Shown piece by piece: positions 44,698-55,734 of a stretch of DNA of 64,000 bases; positions within the stretch are counted from its first letter, which is position 1; the number at the start of each line of letters is the position of its first letter. A program made the position numbers and the translations under genes. The DNA is from an uncultured Kordiimonas sp. (lineage in GTDB: Bacteria; Pseudomonadota; Alphaproteobacteria; Sphingomonadales; Kordiimonadaceae), in the NCBI GenBank assembly GCA_947500295.1, contig CANMRM010000002.1, forward strand, positions 372,001-436,000, read 5' to 3'. The notes below the pieces were generated by a model. It saw only the letters and a program-made list of their open reading frames with translations, searched no databases and was not told the origin of the DNA.

Positions 44698-47600
44698 CTA
44701 TTCCGCAGGAATACCCTTGGCTTCCTTGTCTTCATAATCCGCGAGCTCATCCGCGAGCGCACCGGGCGACCGGGTGAATTTGGCAAGCGCATCATAAAAA
44801 ACCGGAACAATGAACAGGGTAAAGAACGTCGCGATCAGCACGCCCGAAAAGACGGTTACGCCAATTGTTCCGCGGCTGTTTGCTCCCGCACCGCTGGCCA
44901 TCATCAACGGCACAGCCCCCATGGCTGTTGACAGACCGGTCATCATGATGGGGCGCAACCGGGTTTTGGCGCTGTTGATAAGGGCATCACGGACGCTCTG
45001 CCCTTCGTCCCGCAACTGATTGGCAAACTCTACGATCAGGATGCCGTTTTTGGCGGCAAGGCCGATGAGCATGATCAGCCCGAGCTGGCTATATATGTTG
45101 AGCGTGCTGCCGGCCATATACAGCCCAAACAAGCCGCCAAGGACCGCAAGCGGTACTGTAAGCATGATAATGAATGGGTGTATGAAGCTCTCGAACTGAG
45201 CTGCCAGAACCAGAAAAACAACCACAAGAGCCAACACGAAAATGAAGATCACATCATCGCCGGCTTCCTTGTACTCCCGCGTCGCGCCCTTATAGTCAAC
45301 GCTGGTAACGTCGGGCAGAACCTCCCTGACCTTATCTTCCATCCAGGTGGTTACTTCACCGATTGTATAGCCCGGCGCCAGGTTGCCAGAGATGGTAAGA
45401 GCACGCACTCGGTTGAACCGCCTGAGTGCACCAGCGCCCGAATCCTCAAAAACAGACACCAGATTTGAAAGCGGCACTAGCTCGCCGGTGCGCCCGGAAG
45501 CAACATGGATGTTTTCCATATCGAGCGGCTGGCGCCTGTCGGATTTTTGTGCCTGCAAAATCACGTCATATTCTTCGCCGTCCTGCACGAACGTCGTGAC
45601 ACGCCTGCCGCCCATCATGGTCTCAAGCGTGCGCCCGATCGACTGAATCGAAACGCCGATGTCGGCAGCCCGCGACCGGTCTATCTGCACCTTGAACTGG
45701 GGCTGTGTTTCCCGGTAATCCGCGTCCACATTAACAAGGCCGGGGTAGTTCGCGAGCTCTTCAAACATCACCTGCTTGAAACGACCGAGGTCCTCGTATT
45801 CGTCTCCCCCAACCACGAACTGAAATGCTTCCGAGCCGCCACCGCGGCGGGTCAGCCCCGAGCTTTCGATCGGGATGGCCATGGCACCCGTCACGTTACT
45901 AATCAGTTTTGGCCGCAATTCGTTCAGGATTTCTGTTGAGCTCCTGTCCCGCTCATCCCACGGCTTTAAAATCAGGAACCCAAATCCACCGTTCCCATCG
46001 ACCCGGACGAGCATGCGTTCCAGCTCACCTTTTTCGATGTAGGGCAGCACCTGCTCCTCGATCTTGACTGCCTGCTTTTGCATGAAGGCGTGGCTCGCGC
46101 CCTCTGGTCCGCGAACCCGCATAAACAGAGAACCCCGGTCCTCGACCGGAGCGAGCTCTTGCGGCACCTTTTCAAACAGGGCGAAAATCAACAAAAAGCA
46201 GGTCAGGAAGCTGGCCACGACCAATAGCTTGTTATTGACGCACACACCAAGGAAGCGGCCGTAACCCTCTTGAATAGAAGAGAAAACCCGGTCAAGGAAT
46301 TTGGCAAACGCTGGTTTTTTGTTGCGGCGGCGCACAAGCTTCGAGCACATCATCGGCGTCAGTGTTAACGCAATAAGGCTCGAGAATACAACGGCGGCCG
46401 TCATGGTGATCGCGAGTTCGCCGAACAGACGTCCAACGTTTCCTGACAGGAAAAAGATCGGCACAAATACACCGATCAACACAAGCGTCGTAGCGATCAC
46501 AGCAAAGCCTACCTGCCGTGCCCCCCTGTAGGCAGCGACAAGCCCCGGTTCACCTTCTTCAACCCGGCGATAGATGTTTTCAAGCACCACAATGGCGTCG
46601 TCCACAACAAGGCCAATCGCCAGAACCAGTCCCAACAAGGTGATCAAATTGATCGAAACACCCGTCAAGGACAGAACCCAGAAACTCGCAATAATGCACA
46701 CCGGCACTGTTACTGCGGGTACAATCACGGTCTTGACGTTGCCCAGGAACAGGTAAAGCACGAGCACCACAAGCGACATGGAAACCGCAAGCGTAAAATA
46801 TACTTCCGAAATCGCCTTTTCGATAAAAATGGACGTGTCGAACGCAACGAGAAGCTCCATGCTTTCAGGCAGCGTTTCACGAATGCGTTCCATTTCCGCT
46901 TTGGCACCTTGCGCAACAGCCAGCGTATTGCCGGTCGACTGCTTGATGATACCAAGCCCGATCACTGGCTCACCGTTACCGCGGAAAGTCCGTTCTTCAC
47001 GCTCAGCACCAAGCTCGACACTGGCCACATCACCAAGCCTGACAAAACCACCGTCTTCGCCTTCGCGGATAACCATGGTTTCAAAGTCAGACGCCTGCGC
47101 ATACTCGCGGTTCAAGCGGACAATGGTATCACGTTCAATGCTTTCAATTTCGCCTGCGGGCAGCTCCACATTCTCGGCCCGCATCACCTGCTCAATGTCC
47201 GTCACCGTTATCCCGCGCGCCGCCATTGCCTGACGGTTCAGATGCACGCGGATGGCATAGCGTTTCTGGCCGCCGATGCGCACGCCTGAAACACCGTCCA
47301 CCACAGACAGCCGGTCGACAATATTGCGTTCGGCATAATCCGTCAGTTGCAGAACGTCCATCACCGGGCTGGTAAGGTTGAACCACATGATGGGCTGGGT
47401 ATCATTGTCAGCTTTCGCCACCTCGGGTGGCTCAACTTCTTCAGGCAGGTTGTTGAGAACCCGACTGACCCTGTCCCGCACATCGTTCGCACCTGCATCA
47501 ATGTCCCTGTTCAGCAAAAACTCCACAGTGATATCAGACCGGCCGTCACGGCTGGTACTCTCAATGGTTTTGATACCCTGAACACCCGCAATTGCGCTTT

Positions 47601-47802
47601 CTATGATTTGCGTCACACGGGTTTCCACCACCGCGGCGTTGGCGCCAGGATAGTTGGTGCGCACACTGACAATTGGCGGGTCGACATCCGGCAACTCACG
47701 CACCGGAATATCACCAAAGGAAATTATGCCAAACGCCACAAGCATCAAACTGATGACTGTGGCGAAGACCGGACGCTTTACGGAAATATCGGAGAGGATC
47801 AT
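44698..47802 (-). CDS. RND efflux transporter (HAE1/AcrB-MexF type)
   Basis: This inner-membrane proton-driven pump subunit has 1034 residues, twelve membrane helices in two halves and two large periplasmic loops. Typical features are SVKRPVFATVISLMLVAFG at the N-terminus, the proton-relay Asp pair in LVVDDAIVVLENIYRR, and GARQVGFAVIATTLVLIGVFVPI. Its start overlaps the adaptor gene by 4 bp (47799-47802). No outer-membrane channel gene is in the window. Confidence 0.95.
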   Translation of the reverse strand: MILSDISVKRPVFATVISLMLVAFGIISFGDIPVRELPDVDPPIVSVRTNYPGANAAVVETRVTQIIESAIAGVQGIKTIESTSRDGRSDITVEFLLNRDIDAGANDVRDRVSRVLNNLPEEVEPPEVAKADNDTQPIMWFNLTSPVMDVLQLTDYAERNIVDRLSVVDGVSGVRIGGQKRYAIRVHLNRQAMAARGITVTDIEQVMRAENVELPAGEIESIERDTIVRLNREYAQASDFETMVIREGEDGGFVRLGDVASVELGAEREERTFRGNGEPVIGLGIIKQSTGNTLAVAQGAKAEMERIRETLPESMELLVAFDTSIFIEKAISEVYFTLAVSMSLVVLVLYLFLGNVKTVIVPAVTVPVCIIASFWVLSLTGVSINLITLLGLVLAIGLVVDDAIVVLENIYRRVEEGEPGLVAAYRGARQVGFAVIATTLVLIGVFVPIFFLSGNVGRLFGELAITMTAAVVFSSLIALTLTPMMCSKLVRRRNKKPAFAKFLDRVFSSIQEGYGRFLGVCVNNKLLVVASFLTCFLLIFALFEKVPQELAPVEDRGSLFMRVRGPEGASHAFMQKQAVKIEEQVLPYIEKGELERMLVRVDGNGGFGFLILKPWDERDRSSTEILNELRPKLISNVTGAMAIPIESSGLTRRGGGSEAFQFVVGGDEYEDLGRFKQVMFEELANYPGLVNVDADYRETQPQFKVQIDRSRAADIGVSIQSIGRTLETMMGGRRVTTFVQDGEEYDVILQAQKSDRRQPLDMENIHVASGRTGELVPLSNLVSVFEDSGAGALRRFNRVRALTISGNLAPGYTIGEVTTWMEDKVREVLPDVTSVDYKGATREYKEAGDDVIFIFVLALVVVFLVLAAQFESFIHPFIIMLTVPLAVLGGLFGLYMAGSTLNIYSQLGLIMLIGLAAKNGILIVEFANQLRDEGQSVRDALINSAKTRLRPIMMTGLSTAMGAVPLMMASGAGANSRGTIGVTVFSGVLIATFFTLFIVPVFYDALAKFTRSPGALADELADYEDKEAKGIPAE

Positions 47803-48917
47803 GCGCCTGCTCCCTGTTGCCGTTGTCGGGGTCTTCCGCCGCCCTGCTCGCGGGCACCTTCTTCGGCCTTGCCGGCCTCCCGAATGCGGATACCGGCACG
47901 GCCCAGTCGCATGGTGCCTTCGGTAACAACCCTTTCACCTTCAACGAGGCCGTCGGTTACTTCCACATAGCCGGGCCGCCGAATACCAAGGGTAACCAGC
48001 CGCCGTTCCGCAATGCCGTCACTATTCACAAACACATAGGCACGCCCTCCAGAAGGCACAACAGCTTCTTCGGGAACCGACAGGCCCTGCCAGGTGCGGC
48101 TGATCACTTCAACCGTCATCAGCAGGCCCGGACGCAGCGCACGGTCATCATTCACGACTTCCGCGCGTACAATCACGGAACGCGTAACCGGATCAACCCG
48201 GCTATCAACGGTCTTTACTATACCGTCAAAAATGCGGTCCGGGTAGGCCTCCACCCGGGCACGCACGGTCTGGCCCGTCGCAAGCGTCGCGATAAAACGC
48301 TCGGGCACGGAAAAATCAAGATTAATGGTGTCTATCGCGTCGATCGTGGTGATGGGATTATTCTGCGTAATCAGCGAGCCTTCACTCACCTGCCTGAGGC
48401 CGAGCACACCGTCAAAGGGGGCGACAATGCGTCGATCGGCAAGCCGGGCTTCTGCGGCCTCGAGCCGAAACTTGGCTTCCTGAACCTGTCGGCGTTGAGC
48501 ATCAAGCGTCGCTGTGGAGGCATTTCCGCGCGTTACAAGGTCTTCGGTTCTGGCAAACTGGCTTTCCGCTTCCTGCAGGATGGCGCGCGCTTCCTGAATT
48601 TGTGCTTGCTCCTCAGCATCCTCCAGCGCAACCAGAAGGTCACCCTTCTTCACCATCTGGCCATCATCAAAAGCAACCCTGCGGACGGTGTCGGAAACAC
48701 GCGGCGTTAAAACAACGCTCTCGCGCGCCCGGGCTGTGCCCAAAGCTTCAACAATGTCACTAAATTCGCGTTTCTCAATTGCCTGGGTTACGACCGTGAC
48801 TGTGCCACCGCCTCGGCGACCACGCTCACCTCCCGTGTTATCCTGCGACAACAACCAGCCGGCAGATGCAACAAGCGCAACCAAAACAACAACAAGCACT
48901 ATGCGGCCAGACCCCAT
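47799..48917 (-). CDS. RND efflux membrane fusion (adaptor) protein
   Basis: The 372-residue protein has an N-terminal helix (about 5-22), a lipoyl/barrel-sandwich domain with the hairpin between VGRRG...VEKREFSDIVEALG and DRRIVAPFDGVLGLRQVSEG, a beta-barrel (NLDFSVPERFIATLATGQ) and a membrane-proximal domain. The C-terminus is Gly/Gln/Arg-rich (GARE-QGGGRPRQRQQG). It precedes the pump gene with coupled translation. A LysR gene lies upstream on the same strand. Confidence 0.93.
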   Translation of the reverse strand: MGSGRIVLVVVLVALVASAGWLLSQDNTGGERGRRGGGTVTVVTQAIEKREFSDIVEALGTARARESVVLTPRVSDTVRRVAFDDGQMVKKGDLLVALEDAEEQAQIQEARAILQEAESQFARTEDLVTRGNASTATLDAQRRQVQEAKFRLEAAEARLADRRIVAPFDGVLGLRQVSEGSLITQNNPITTIDAIDTINLDFSVPERFIATLATGQTVRARVEAYPDRIFDGIVKTVDSRVDPVTRSVIVRAEVVNDDRALRPGLLMTVEVISRTWQGLSVPEEAVVPSGGRAYVFVNSDGIAERRLVTLGIRRPGYVEVTDGLVEGERVVTEGTMRLGRAGIRIREAGKAEEGAREQGGGRPRQRQQGAGA

Positions 48918-49061
48918 GGCACAACCCTCTCAAAATATTTCAACTGTTCCCTAGCGCTTAACCTGTACGGCGAAAATCACTGACAGATCATTGAGCTAGA
49001 GCAATTATCATACGGGCCGTTTCTTGTGTAACCTTTGCAATCACAATGTTGTGTTGCGATT

Positions 49062-49928
49062 TCAGGCCCAAACTTCCTGAACATGCCTGGTGAATTCAGC
49101 GCCTGCTTCAAGCGTTTCAGCAGGCAGGTCGCTGCGCGGCAAAAATAGTCCAATGCGGCGCTCGTGGTCAAACCCTATCAGCTTAACGGCGCTGACCCGC
49201 TCATCCACTAAACTTGCGGGCACCACCGTACCCCCAACACCAGCTGCCACCATTGCAACGGCTCTGCTGTCGTTAGGTGTACGATATACAAGCCGCGGGC
49301 GCACGTTACGGTCTGTGAAATAGCGGCTGGTTTCCGACAGCACCTCACACCGGCTCCGCACGATCATATACTCTTCGGCAAGATCAGTCGCCCCGACACG
49401 CGTTCGTTTTGCGAGAGCATGATCCGTTGACAGGATGAAAACATAGGGCTCTACCCCAAGTGGGACAGACCGGTCCACCGGCTCACCCCGATGCACAGAC
49501 AGCGCAAAATCAAGGCTACGATCTTCCAGCCTGTTTTCCAGTTCCTGTTCTGTGCCATCTGTTATCTCGATGGCCGCGGATGGCATTCTGTCCCGAAATG
49601 ACGCCAGCAGACTGCCAACTTTTCGATTGGATAAAGTGGTTAAAACTCCGATCCTCAACAGAGGCGTCTGCCCGGCTTCGTCCAGCACCTGCTGCGCCAT
49701 GTTGCATTCATGCAGAATTGCCTTGGCACGTGGTAGAAATCGCGTGCCGGCATCTGTCAGAAAAACACGCCTGTTGGTGCGCTCAAATAGACTGTGGCCA
49801 AGCTGTTGCTCCAGTTTTTTAATACCCGCAGAAAGCGTCGGCTGTGTTACAAAAACACGGTCCGCCGCACGGGTGAAGCTACCGGTTTCCACCACCGCAA
49901 GAAAGTAACGTAACAGATATATATCCAT
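49062..49928 (-). CDS. LysR-family transcriptional regulator
   Basis: The 288-residue protein has the LysR winged helix (YLLRYFLAVVETGSFTRAADRVFVTQPTLSAGIKKLEQQLG) and a substrate-binding-like effector domain. It lies between the efflux genes (same direction, 144 bp away) and the liu genes (divergent), so it could control either. An ATCCAT/ATGGAT inverted repeat (49923-49948) spans the start region. From the ATG at 49928 the N-terminus fits the family best; an ATG at 49940 is in frame too. Confidence 0.85.
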   Translation of the reverse strand: MDIYLLRYFLAVVETGSFTRAADRVFVTQPTLSAGIKKLEQQLGHSLFERTNRRVFLTDAGTRFLPRAKAILHECNMAQQVLDEAGQTPLLRIGVLTTLSNRKVGSLLASFRDRMPSAAIEITDGTEQELENRLEDRSLDFALSVHRGEPVDRSVPLGVEPYVFILSTDHALAKRTRVGATDLAEEYMIVRSRCEVLSETSRYFTDRNVRPRLVYRTPNDSRAVAMVAAGVGGTVVPASLVDERVSAVKLIGFDHERRIGLFLPRSDLPAETLEAGAEFTRHVQEVWA

Positions 49929-50072
49929 AATAGACACCATCTATGGATTGTATTTTTGTCTTCGATTTTACCGATACCAGACACAGCTGTATGATGCCAC
50001 CTAATTTGGGCACCTTTCGAAGGTAGACAAAGCTTGGACGGCACAGCCGTTCGGCCAACAGGAGAGACATCT

Positions 50073-51680
50073 ATGTCTGTGCTGCCGTCGGTGTTGAATA
50101 CAACATCAGATGCTTTCCGCGCAAACGCGGACCATATGCAAACGCAAATCGACGACCTGAACGCCACCATTGGCAAAATCGCGCTTGGCGGCTCCGACCG
50201 TGCGCGAGAAAAACATATTGCGCGTGGCAAACTGCTGCCAAGAGAACGAGTGAACGCCCTGCTGGATCCCGGCACTCCGTTTCTGGAGTTGTCTCAACTG
50301 GCAGCTCTAAACATGTATGACGCGGAAATAGCGGCTGGTGGTATCATTACCGGCATCGGGCGGGTGTCCGGCAGCGAATGCGTGATTGTGTGCAACGACG
50401 CCACTGTAAAGGGCGGCACCTACTATCCTATCACGGTTAAAAAACACCTGCGCGCTCAGGAAATCGCCCGTGAAAACAAACTCCCATGCGTGTATCTGGT
50501 CGACAGTGGTGGGGCCAACCTTCCGAACCAGGATGAAGTTTTCCCGGATCGGGATCATTTTGGCCGCATTTTCTATAATCAGGCTCAGATGTCTGCCGAA
50601 GGCATCCCCCAGATCGCAGTTGTCATGGGCAGTTGCACAGCCGGCGGCGCCTATGTGCCGGCCATGGCCGATGAAAGCATCATTGTTCAAAATCAGGGGA
50701 CCATCTTTCTTGGGGGCCCTCCTCTCGTGAAGGCTGCGACCGGTGAGGTCGTCAGCGCGGAAGACCTGGGAGGCGGTGACGTCCATGCCCGCACATCGGG
50801 CGTGGTAGACCATCTGGCCAAAGATGACGAGCATGCCCTGGGGGTCGCGCGCAAAATCGTTGCAAACCTGAATAGAAAAAAATCGGCGGATGTTGCTGTC
50901 CGGGAGCCTGTTGAACCGCTTTACGACCCACGCGAAATTTACGGCGTTATCCCAAAAGACGTGCGCCAACCATATGACATCCGAGAAGTCATCGCCCGGA
51001 TCGTGGACGGCAGCGAATTTGACGAATTCAAGAAACTATACGGAGAAACACTGGTTTGCGGCTTCGCCCATATTCATGGGTTCCCGGTGGGCATTGTTGC
51101 CAACAACGGCGTCCTGTTCTCTGAAAGTGCTCTGAAGGGGGCTCACTTTGTGGAGTTGTGTGCACAACGCGGTATCCCATTGGTGTTCCTGCAGAATATT
51201 ACAGGCTTCATGGTTGGTCAGAAGTATGAAAATGGCGGCATAGCCCGCGACGGCGCCAAGATGGTGACCGCTGTGGCTTGTGCCAACGTACCCAAATTCA
51301 CCGTCATCATTGGCGGTAGTTTTGGGGCAGGCAATTATGGCATGTGCGGCCGCTCCTACCAGCCACGCTTTATGTGGATGTGGCCCAATGCCCGGATCTC
51401 GGTGATGGGCGGCGAGCAGGCTGCAGGCGTGCTGTCGACCGTTAAGCGGGATGGCATGGAAGCACGTGGGGAAACCTGGTCCGCTGACGAAGAAGAAGCT
51501 TTCAAGGCGCCAATCCGTGACATGTATGAAGAACAGGGTCATCCCTATTATGCCAGCGCCCGCCTTTGGGACGACGGCGTAATCGACCCGGCGGACACCC
51601 GGCGTGTGCTTGGATTGGGTCTTTCCGCCACTATGAACGCCCCCATTAAGCCGACGAAGTTCGGCATCTTCCGGATGTAG
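50073..51680 (+). CDS. liuB: Methylcrotonyl-CoA carboxylase, carboxyltransferase (beta) subunit
   Basis: With the biotin subunit encoded at 52480, it carboxylates 3-methylcrotonyl-CoA to 3-methylglutaconyl-CoA in leucine breakdown. The 535-residue protein has the carboxyltransferase features [19 protein letters not shown] and the second-domain [26 protein letters not shown] with [18 protein letters not shown], which points to MCC rather than propionyl-CoA carboxylase. AGGAGA precedes the ATG at 50073. Together with the next three genes it forms an operon in the usual liuB-C-A-then-ivd group. Confidence 0.92.
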   Translation: MSVLPSVLNTTSDAFRANADHMQTQIDDLNATIGKIALGGSDRAREKHIARGKLLPRERVNALLDPGTPFLELSQLAALNMYDAEIAAGGIITGIGRVSGSECVIVCNDATVKGGTYYPITVKKHLRAQEIARENKLPCVYLVDSGGANLPNQDEVFPDRDHFGRIFYNQAQMSAEGIPQIAVVMGSCTAGGAYVPAMADESIIVQNQGTIFLGGPPLVKAATGEVVSAEDLGGGDVHARTSGVVDHLAKDDEHALGVARKIVANLNRKKSADVAVREPVEPLYDPREIYGVIPKDVRQPYDIREVIARIVDGSEFDEFKKLYGETLVCGFAHIHGFPVGIVANNGVLFSESALKGAHFVELCAQRGIPLVFLQNITGFMVGQKYENGGIARDGAKMVTAVACANVPKFTVIIGGSFGAGNYGMCGRSYQPRFMWMWPNARISVMGGEQAAGVLSTVKRDGMEARGETWSADEEEAFKAPIRDMYEEQGHPYYASARLWDDGVIDPADTRRVLGLGLSATMNAPIKPTKFGIFRM

Positions 51681-51685
51681 GTGGC

Positions 51686-52483
51686 ATGATGACCGAGAAC
51701 CTTCTTGTAAATATTGACGAACGCGGCATTGCGGTGGTCACCCTTAACCGGGCCGACAAGCATAATGCCTTCAATGATGAGGTGATTGCAGAACTGGACG
51801 CCATGTTCACATCGCTTGGGGCCAATAACGCTGTGAGGGTTGTTGTGCTTACGGGAGCAGGCAAAAGCTTCTCCGCAGGGGCTGATCTTTCCTGGATGAA
51901 GAAAACTGCGACCTACAGCCCCCAGGACAACGAAGCGGACGCCATGCGCCTTTCCGGCATGCTGTCCACGCTGGCCACCTGCCCCAAACCTACAATTGCA
52001 TTGGTCAACGGCGCAGCCTTTGGGGGCGGCGTTGGGCTGACGGCCTGTTGTGATATCGCGCTCGCGATGGCAACTGCCGTCTTTTCACTTTCAGAAGTGA
52101 AGCTTGGCCTGACACCCGCAACAATCTCTCCTTATGTGGTCCGCGCCATCGGCGCCCGCGCTGCCCAGCGTTACTTCCTCTCCGGCGAGCGCTTTGACGG
52201 GATCGAAGCACGCCGCATCGGGCTGGTCCATGAAATTGCCCAGACACCGGAAGAAGCAGAAATGATTCTGGAAGGCATCATCGAGCAACTGCTTTCGGGC
52301 GGACCGACCGCCCAGGCAGACTGCAAGGAATTGATTGAGCTTGTTGCAGGACGCGAAATAGATGACGAATTGCGCCAGGAAACGGCTGCGCGCATTGCCG
52401 CAAGGCGTGCCAGCCCCGAAGGACAGGAAGGCCTTTCCGCCTTTTTTGACAAACGCAAACCCAACTGGAGTGCGGATGAATGA
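51686..52483 (+). CDS. liuC: Enoyl-CoA hydratase family, probable methylglutaconyl-CoA hydratase
   Basis: The 265-residue crotonase-fold protein has the oxyanion-hole parts SAGADLSWMKK and ALVNGAAFGGGVGLTACCD and the later SEVKLGLTPATISPYVVRAIG. Its place inside the methylcrotonyl-CoA carboxylase operon makes methylglutaconyl-CoA hydration to HMG-CoA the best guess; family alone would not tell. It starts 5 bp after the beta-subunit gene and overlaps the alpha-subunit gene by 4 bp. Confidence 0.88.
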   Translation: MMTENLLVNIDERGIAVVTLNRADKHNAFNDEVIAELDAMFTSLGANNAVRVVVLTGAGKSFSAGADLSWMKKTATYSPQDNEADAMRLSGMLSTLATCPKPTIALVNGAAFGGGVGLTACCDIALAMATAVFSLSEVKLGLTPATISPYVVRAIGARAAQRYFLSGERFDGIEARRIGLVHEIAQTPEEAEMILEGIIEQLLSGGPTAQADCKELIELVAGREIDDELRQETAARIAARRASPEGQEGLSAFFDKRKPNWSADE

Positions 52484-54507
52484 GTGAAGAAACGCGAAAA
52501 ATCCGCAAACTTCTGATTGCAAACCGCGGCGAAATTGCCTGCCGCGTCATGATGACCTGCCGGTCGCTTGGCATCCGGACCGTCGCCGTCTACTCAGACG
52601 CCGATAAGGATGCCATGCACGTCGCTATGGCCGACGAAGCGGTACACATCGGGCCTCCAGCGGCCACTGAGAGCTATTTGGTAATCGACAAAATCATTGG
52701 CGCCGCCAAAGCAGCTGGCGCAGATGCTATTCACCCCGGATATGGTTTCCTTTCTGAAAATCCGACGTTTGCCAACACCTGCGCAGAAGAAGGCATCATA
52801 TTTATCGGCCCGAGTGCGGCATCAATGGATGCCATGGCCCTTAAGGGCGCGGCCAAAAAGCTGATGACTGATGCTGGCGTGCCGGTTGTGCCGGGGTATC
52901 ACGGCGATGACCAGTCACCTGAACTCCTGGCGGCTGAGGCAGAGAAGATCGGCTTCCCGGTCCTTATAAAGGCTGTTGCCGGCGGTGGCGGAAAAGGCAT
53001 GCGCATTGTCCAGCACATCGACGAACTCCCAGCCGCCATTGAGGCAGCTCGCCGAGAGGGCGAAAATTCTTTTGCGAACGGTAAGCTACTGATTGAAAAA
53101 CTGATCCAAAAGCCGCGACACATCGAGTTGCAAGTGTTCGGTGATCAGGATGGCCATGCTGTTCACTTGTTCGAACGTGACTGTTCGTTGCAGCGGCGGC
53201 ACCAGAAAGTCGTTGAAGAGGCCCCTGCTCCCGGCATGAGCCCGGAAATGCGCCGAGCAATGGGAGAAGCCGCCGTCAAGGCAGCGCAGGCAATCAACTA
53301 TGTGGGCGCCGGCACAGTAGAGTTTATCGTTGATGTGGCAGACGGCCTTGACGACGCACCCTTTTACTTCATGGAAATGAACACACGCCTTCAGGTCGAG
53401 CATCCGGTCACGGAAATGATCACTGGGCAAGACCTTGTAGAATGGCAGATCGCAGTTGCTGAGGGACAGCCTCTTCCTCTATCTCAGGATGAAGTCGATG
53501 TTCTGACCAACGGACACGCCGTCGAAGTCCGACTGTATGCAGAAGACCCCTTCAATGGTTTTCTACCGTCTATTGGCACCATCGGCCTGTTCGATCCGTT
53601 TGCCGATGTGCCCGCAAACACTCGGATTGATGCGGGTGTGCGTGACGGTGATGAGGTCTCCATCCACTATGACCCGATGATCGGCAAACTGATCGCCTGG
53701 GGGGAAACCCGCGAAGATGCAGTGCACGCGCTGTCTGGACTTTTGGCAGAAACACCTGTGATCGGGCTGGCAACAAACCGTGATTTTCTGTTGCGTGCGC
53801 TCCGGCATCCCGACTTTGTCGCAGGCGATGTGCATACGGGTTTTATCGGGCAGTATGAGGATGAGCTGCTCGCCGCGCATGAAATTGGTGTACATGACTA
53901 TTTGCTCGCTTCTGTCTCGATCTGGGCAAACCGGCAGACCGTTTATGCAGCCAGCCAGTCTAATGATCCATGGGATGCTCATGACGGTTTCCGTCTCAAC
54001 CTGCCCCACAGCGAGCTGCTGAAATTCGAAAGCGCTGACGGCGAACAGCTTGTCGTGACGTTGGAACAGACTTCAGGCCAGCTTGCAGCCCGCTCGGGAG
54101 ACAGCCAGATAACCGTCTCCGATGTCACCGTTTCCGGAAACAGCCTCAGTTTCAACGACAACGGCGTACGCAGGCAGCTGTTTATCTCGGTCAATGATGA
54201 AACGGTTGCCCTTGTTGATGCCGAGCGCACCATCAGCCTCAAGCGGCACGCCCGCGACGGTGGTGGTGGGGACGACGCTGACGGGCCCGGCACCATTGTG
54301 GCACCGATGCCCGGCAAAATTCTCGAAATCAAGGTTGCGGAAGGCGACACCGTCAGCCGCGGCGACCCATTGCTGGTGATGGAAGCCATGAAAATGGAGC
54401 AAACCATCGCTGCACCGCGTGACGGAACGATTGCAACCGTCGGTGCCAAAGACGGTGACCAGGTCGGTGACGGCAGCATACTGATCGTTATCGAGGACAA
54501 TAGCTGA
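52480..54507 (+). CDS. liuA: Methylcrotonyl-CoA carboxylase, biotin (alpha) subunit
   Basis: It carries the biotin carboxylase (LLIANRGEIACRVMMTCR onward, ATP-grasp with GGGGKGMRIV and EMNTRLQVEHPVTEMI), a middle BT domain and a C-terminal biotinyl domain with the biotin Lys in VMEAMKMEQT. At 675 residues it is a normal MCC alpha subunit. It overlaps liuC by four bases (ATGA). Confidence 0.94.
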   Translation: MSEETRKIRKLLIANRGEIACRVMMTCRSLGIRTVAVYSDADKDAMHVAMADEAVHIGPPAATESYLVIDKIIGAAKAAGADAIHPGYGFLSENPTFANTCAEEGIIFIGPSAASMDAMALKGAAKKLMTDAGVPVVPGYHGDDQSPELLAAEAEKIGFPVLIKAVAGGGGKGMRIVQHIDELPAAIEAARREGENSFANGKLLIEKLIQKPRHIELQVFGDQDGHAVHLFERDCSLQRRHQKVVEEAPAPGMSPEMRRAMGEAAVKAAQAINYVGAGTVEFIVDVADGLDDAPFYFMEMNTRLQVEHPVTEMITGQDLVEWQIAVAEGQPLPLSQDEVDVLTNGHAVEVRLYAEDPFNGFLPSIGTIGLFDPFADVPANTRIDAGVRDGDEVSIHYDPMIGKLIAWGETREDAVHALSGLLAETPVIGLATNRDFLLRALRHPDFVAGDVHTGFIGQYEDELLAAHEIGVHDYLLASVSIWANRQTVYAASQSNDPWDAHDGFRLNLPHSELLKFESADGEQLVVTLEQTSGQLAARSGDSQITVSDVTVSGNSLSFNDNGVRRQLFISVNDETVALVDAERTISLKRHARDGGGGDDADGPGTIVAPMPGKILEIKVAEGDTVSRGDPLLVMEAMKMEQTIAAPRDGTIATVGAKDGDQVGDGSILIVIEDNS

Positions 54508-54545
54508 ACATTTCTGTCAAGAAATCAAACCATTAGGGACTAAGG

Positions 54546-55712
54546 ATGTTTGAATTTCCGCACTTACAATTTAACCACGGTGAAGACGTCGACATGCTAC
54601 GTGACATGGTTCAACGTTTCGCCCGGGAAGAGATCGCGCCTCGGGCCGGCGAAATCGACGAAACCAACCAGTTCCCGATGGACCTGTGGCCAAAAATGGG
54701 AGAGCTCGGCCTTCTGGGCATGACGGCGCCTGAAGAGTATGGCGGCTCTAACATGGGCTATCTTGCGCACGTTATCGCCATTGAGGAAATCAGCCGGGCC
54801 TCAGCATCTGTTGGCCTCAGCTACGGGGCGCATTCAAACCTGTGCATCAACCAGATCGTCAAAAACGCCAACGCCGAACAACGGGAAAACTATCTGCCCA
54901 AACTGATTTCAGGTGAACATGTGGGTGCACTTGCCATGAGTGAGCCCGGTGCGGGCTCTGATGTTGTTTCAATGCGCCTGAAGGCGGAGAAGACCAATCG
55001 CGGGTATGTGCTCAACGGCAACAAGATGTGGATCACCAACGGGCCTGACGCCGATACGCTCCTTGTTTACGCCAAAACCGACATGGACGCAGGCCCCCGC
55101 GGTATAACAGCGTTCCTGATCGAAAAAGGTATGGACGGCTTTTCGACGGCGCAAAAGCTCGACAAGCTGGGCATGCGCGGTTCCAATACCTGCGAACTGG
55201 TGTTTGAAGACTGCTTTGTCCCCTTTGAAAACCGCATCGGCGAGGAAGGCAGCGGCGTGCGCGTCCTGATGTCCGGCCTTGACTATGAGCGCGTTGTGCT
55301 CTCTGGCGGTTCGCTTGGCATCATGCGCGCCTGCCTGGATACCGTTATCCCGTATGTGCACGAGCGCCAACAATTTGGCCAACCAATCGGTACATTCCAG
55401 CTTATGCAGGGCAAAATTGCCGACATGTACGCCACCTGGGCATCAACACGCGCATACGTTTACGCCGTAGCGCAAGCGTGTGATCGGGGCGAAACTACAC
55501 GCAAGGACGCCGCTGCCTGCATCCTGCTTGCCGCCGAAAAGGCCACCTGGATGGCAGGTGAAGCAATCCAGTCGCTGGGTGGCAACGGCTATATCAATGA
55601 GTATCCGACCGGCCGCCTGTGGCGTGACGCCAAGCTTTATGAGATTGGCGCCGGCACCAGTGAAATCCGCCGCATGCTGATCGGCCGCGAGCTTTTCAAC
55701 GAGACACGCTAA
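54546..55712 (+). CDS. ivd: Isovaleryl-CoA dehydrogenase
   Basis: This FAD enzyme oxidises isovaleryl-CoA to 3-methylcrotonyl-CoA and hands electrons to ETF. The 388-residue protein has acyl-CoA dehydrogenase signatures [13 protein letters not shown] and, near the end, [42 protein letters not shown]. Its location in the liu group supports isovaleryl-CoA specificity. An AAGG element precedes the ATG. Confidence 0.92.
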   Translation: MFEFPHLQFNHGEDVDMLRDMVQRFAREEIAPRAGEIDETNQFPMDLWPKMGELGLLGMTAPEEYGGSNMGYLAHVIAIEEISRASASVGLSYGAHSNLCINQIVKNANAEQRENYLPKLISGEHVGALAMSEPGAGSDVVSMRLKAEKTNRGYVLNGNKMWITNGPDADTLLVYAKTDMDAGPRGITAFLIEKGMDGFSTAQKLDKLGMRGSNTCELVFEDCFVPFENRIGEEGSGVRVLMSGLDYERVVLSGGSLGIMRACLDTVIPYVHERQQFGQPIGTFQLMQGKIADMYATWASTRAYVYAVAQACDRGETTRKDAAACILLAAEKATWMAGEAIQSLGGNGYINEYPTGRLWRDAKLYEIGAGTSEIRRMLIGRELFNETR

Positions 55713-55734
55713 AATCGGTTGAACAGGATAGTTT

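Noticed and set aside
49037-49057. Inverted repeat GCAATCACAA / TTGTGTTGC after the LysR gene
   Set aside because: Imperfect (one-base bulge), with no T tract, and it lies at the end of a gene; could be chance.
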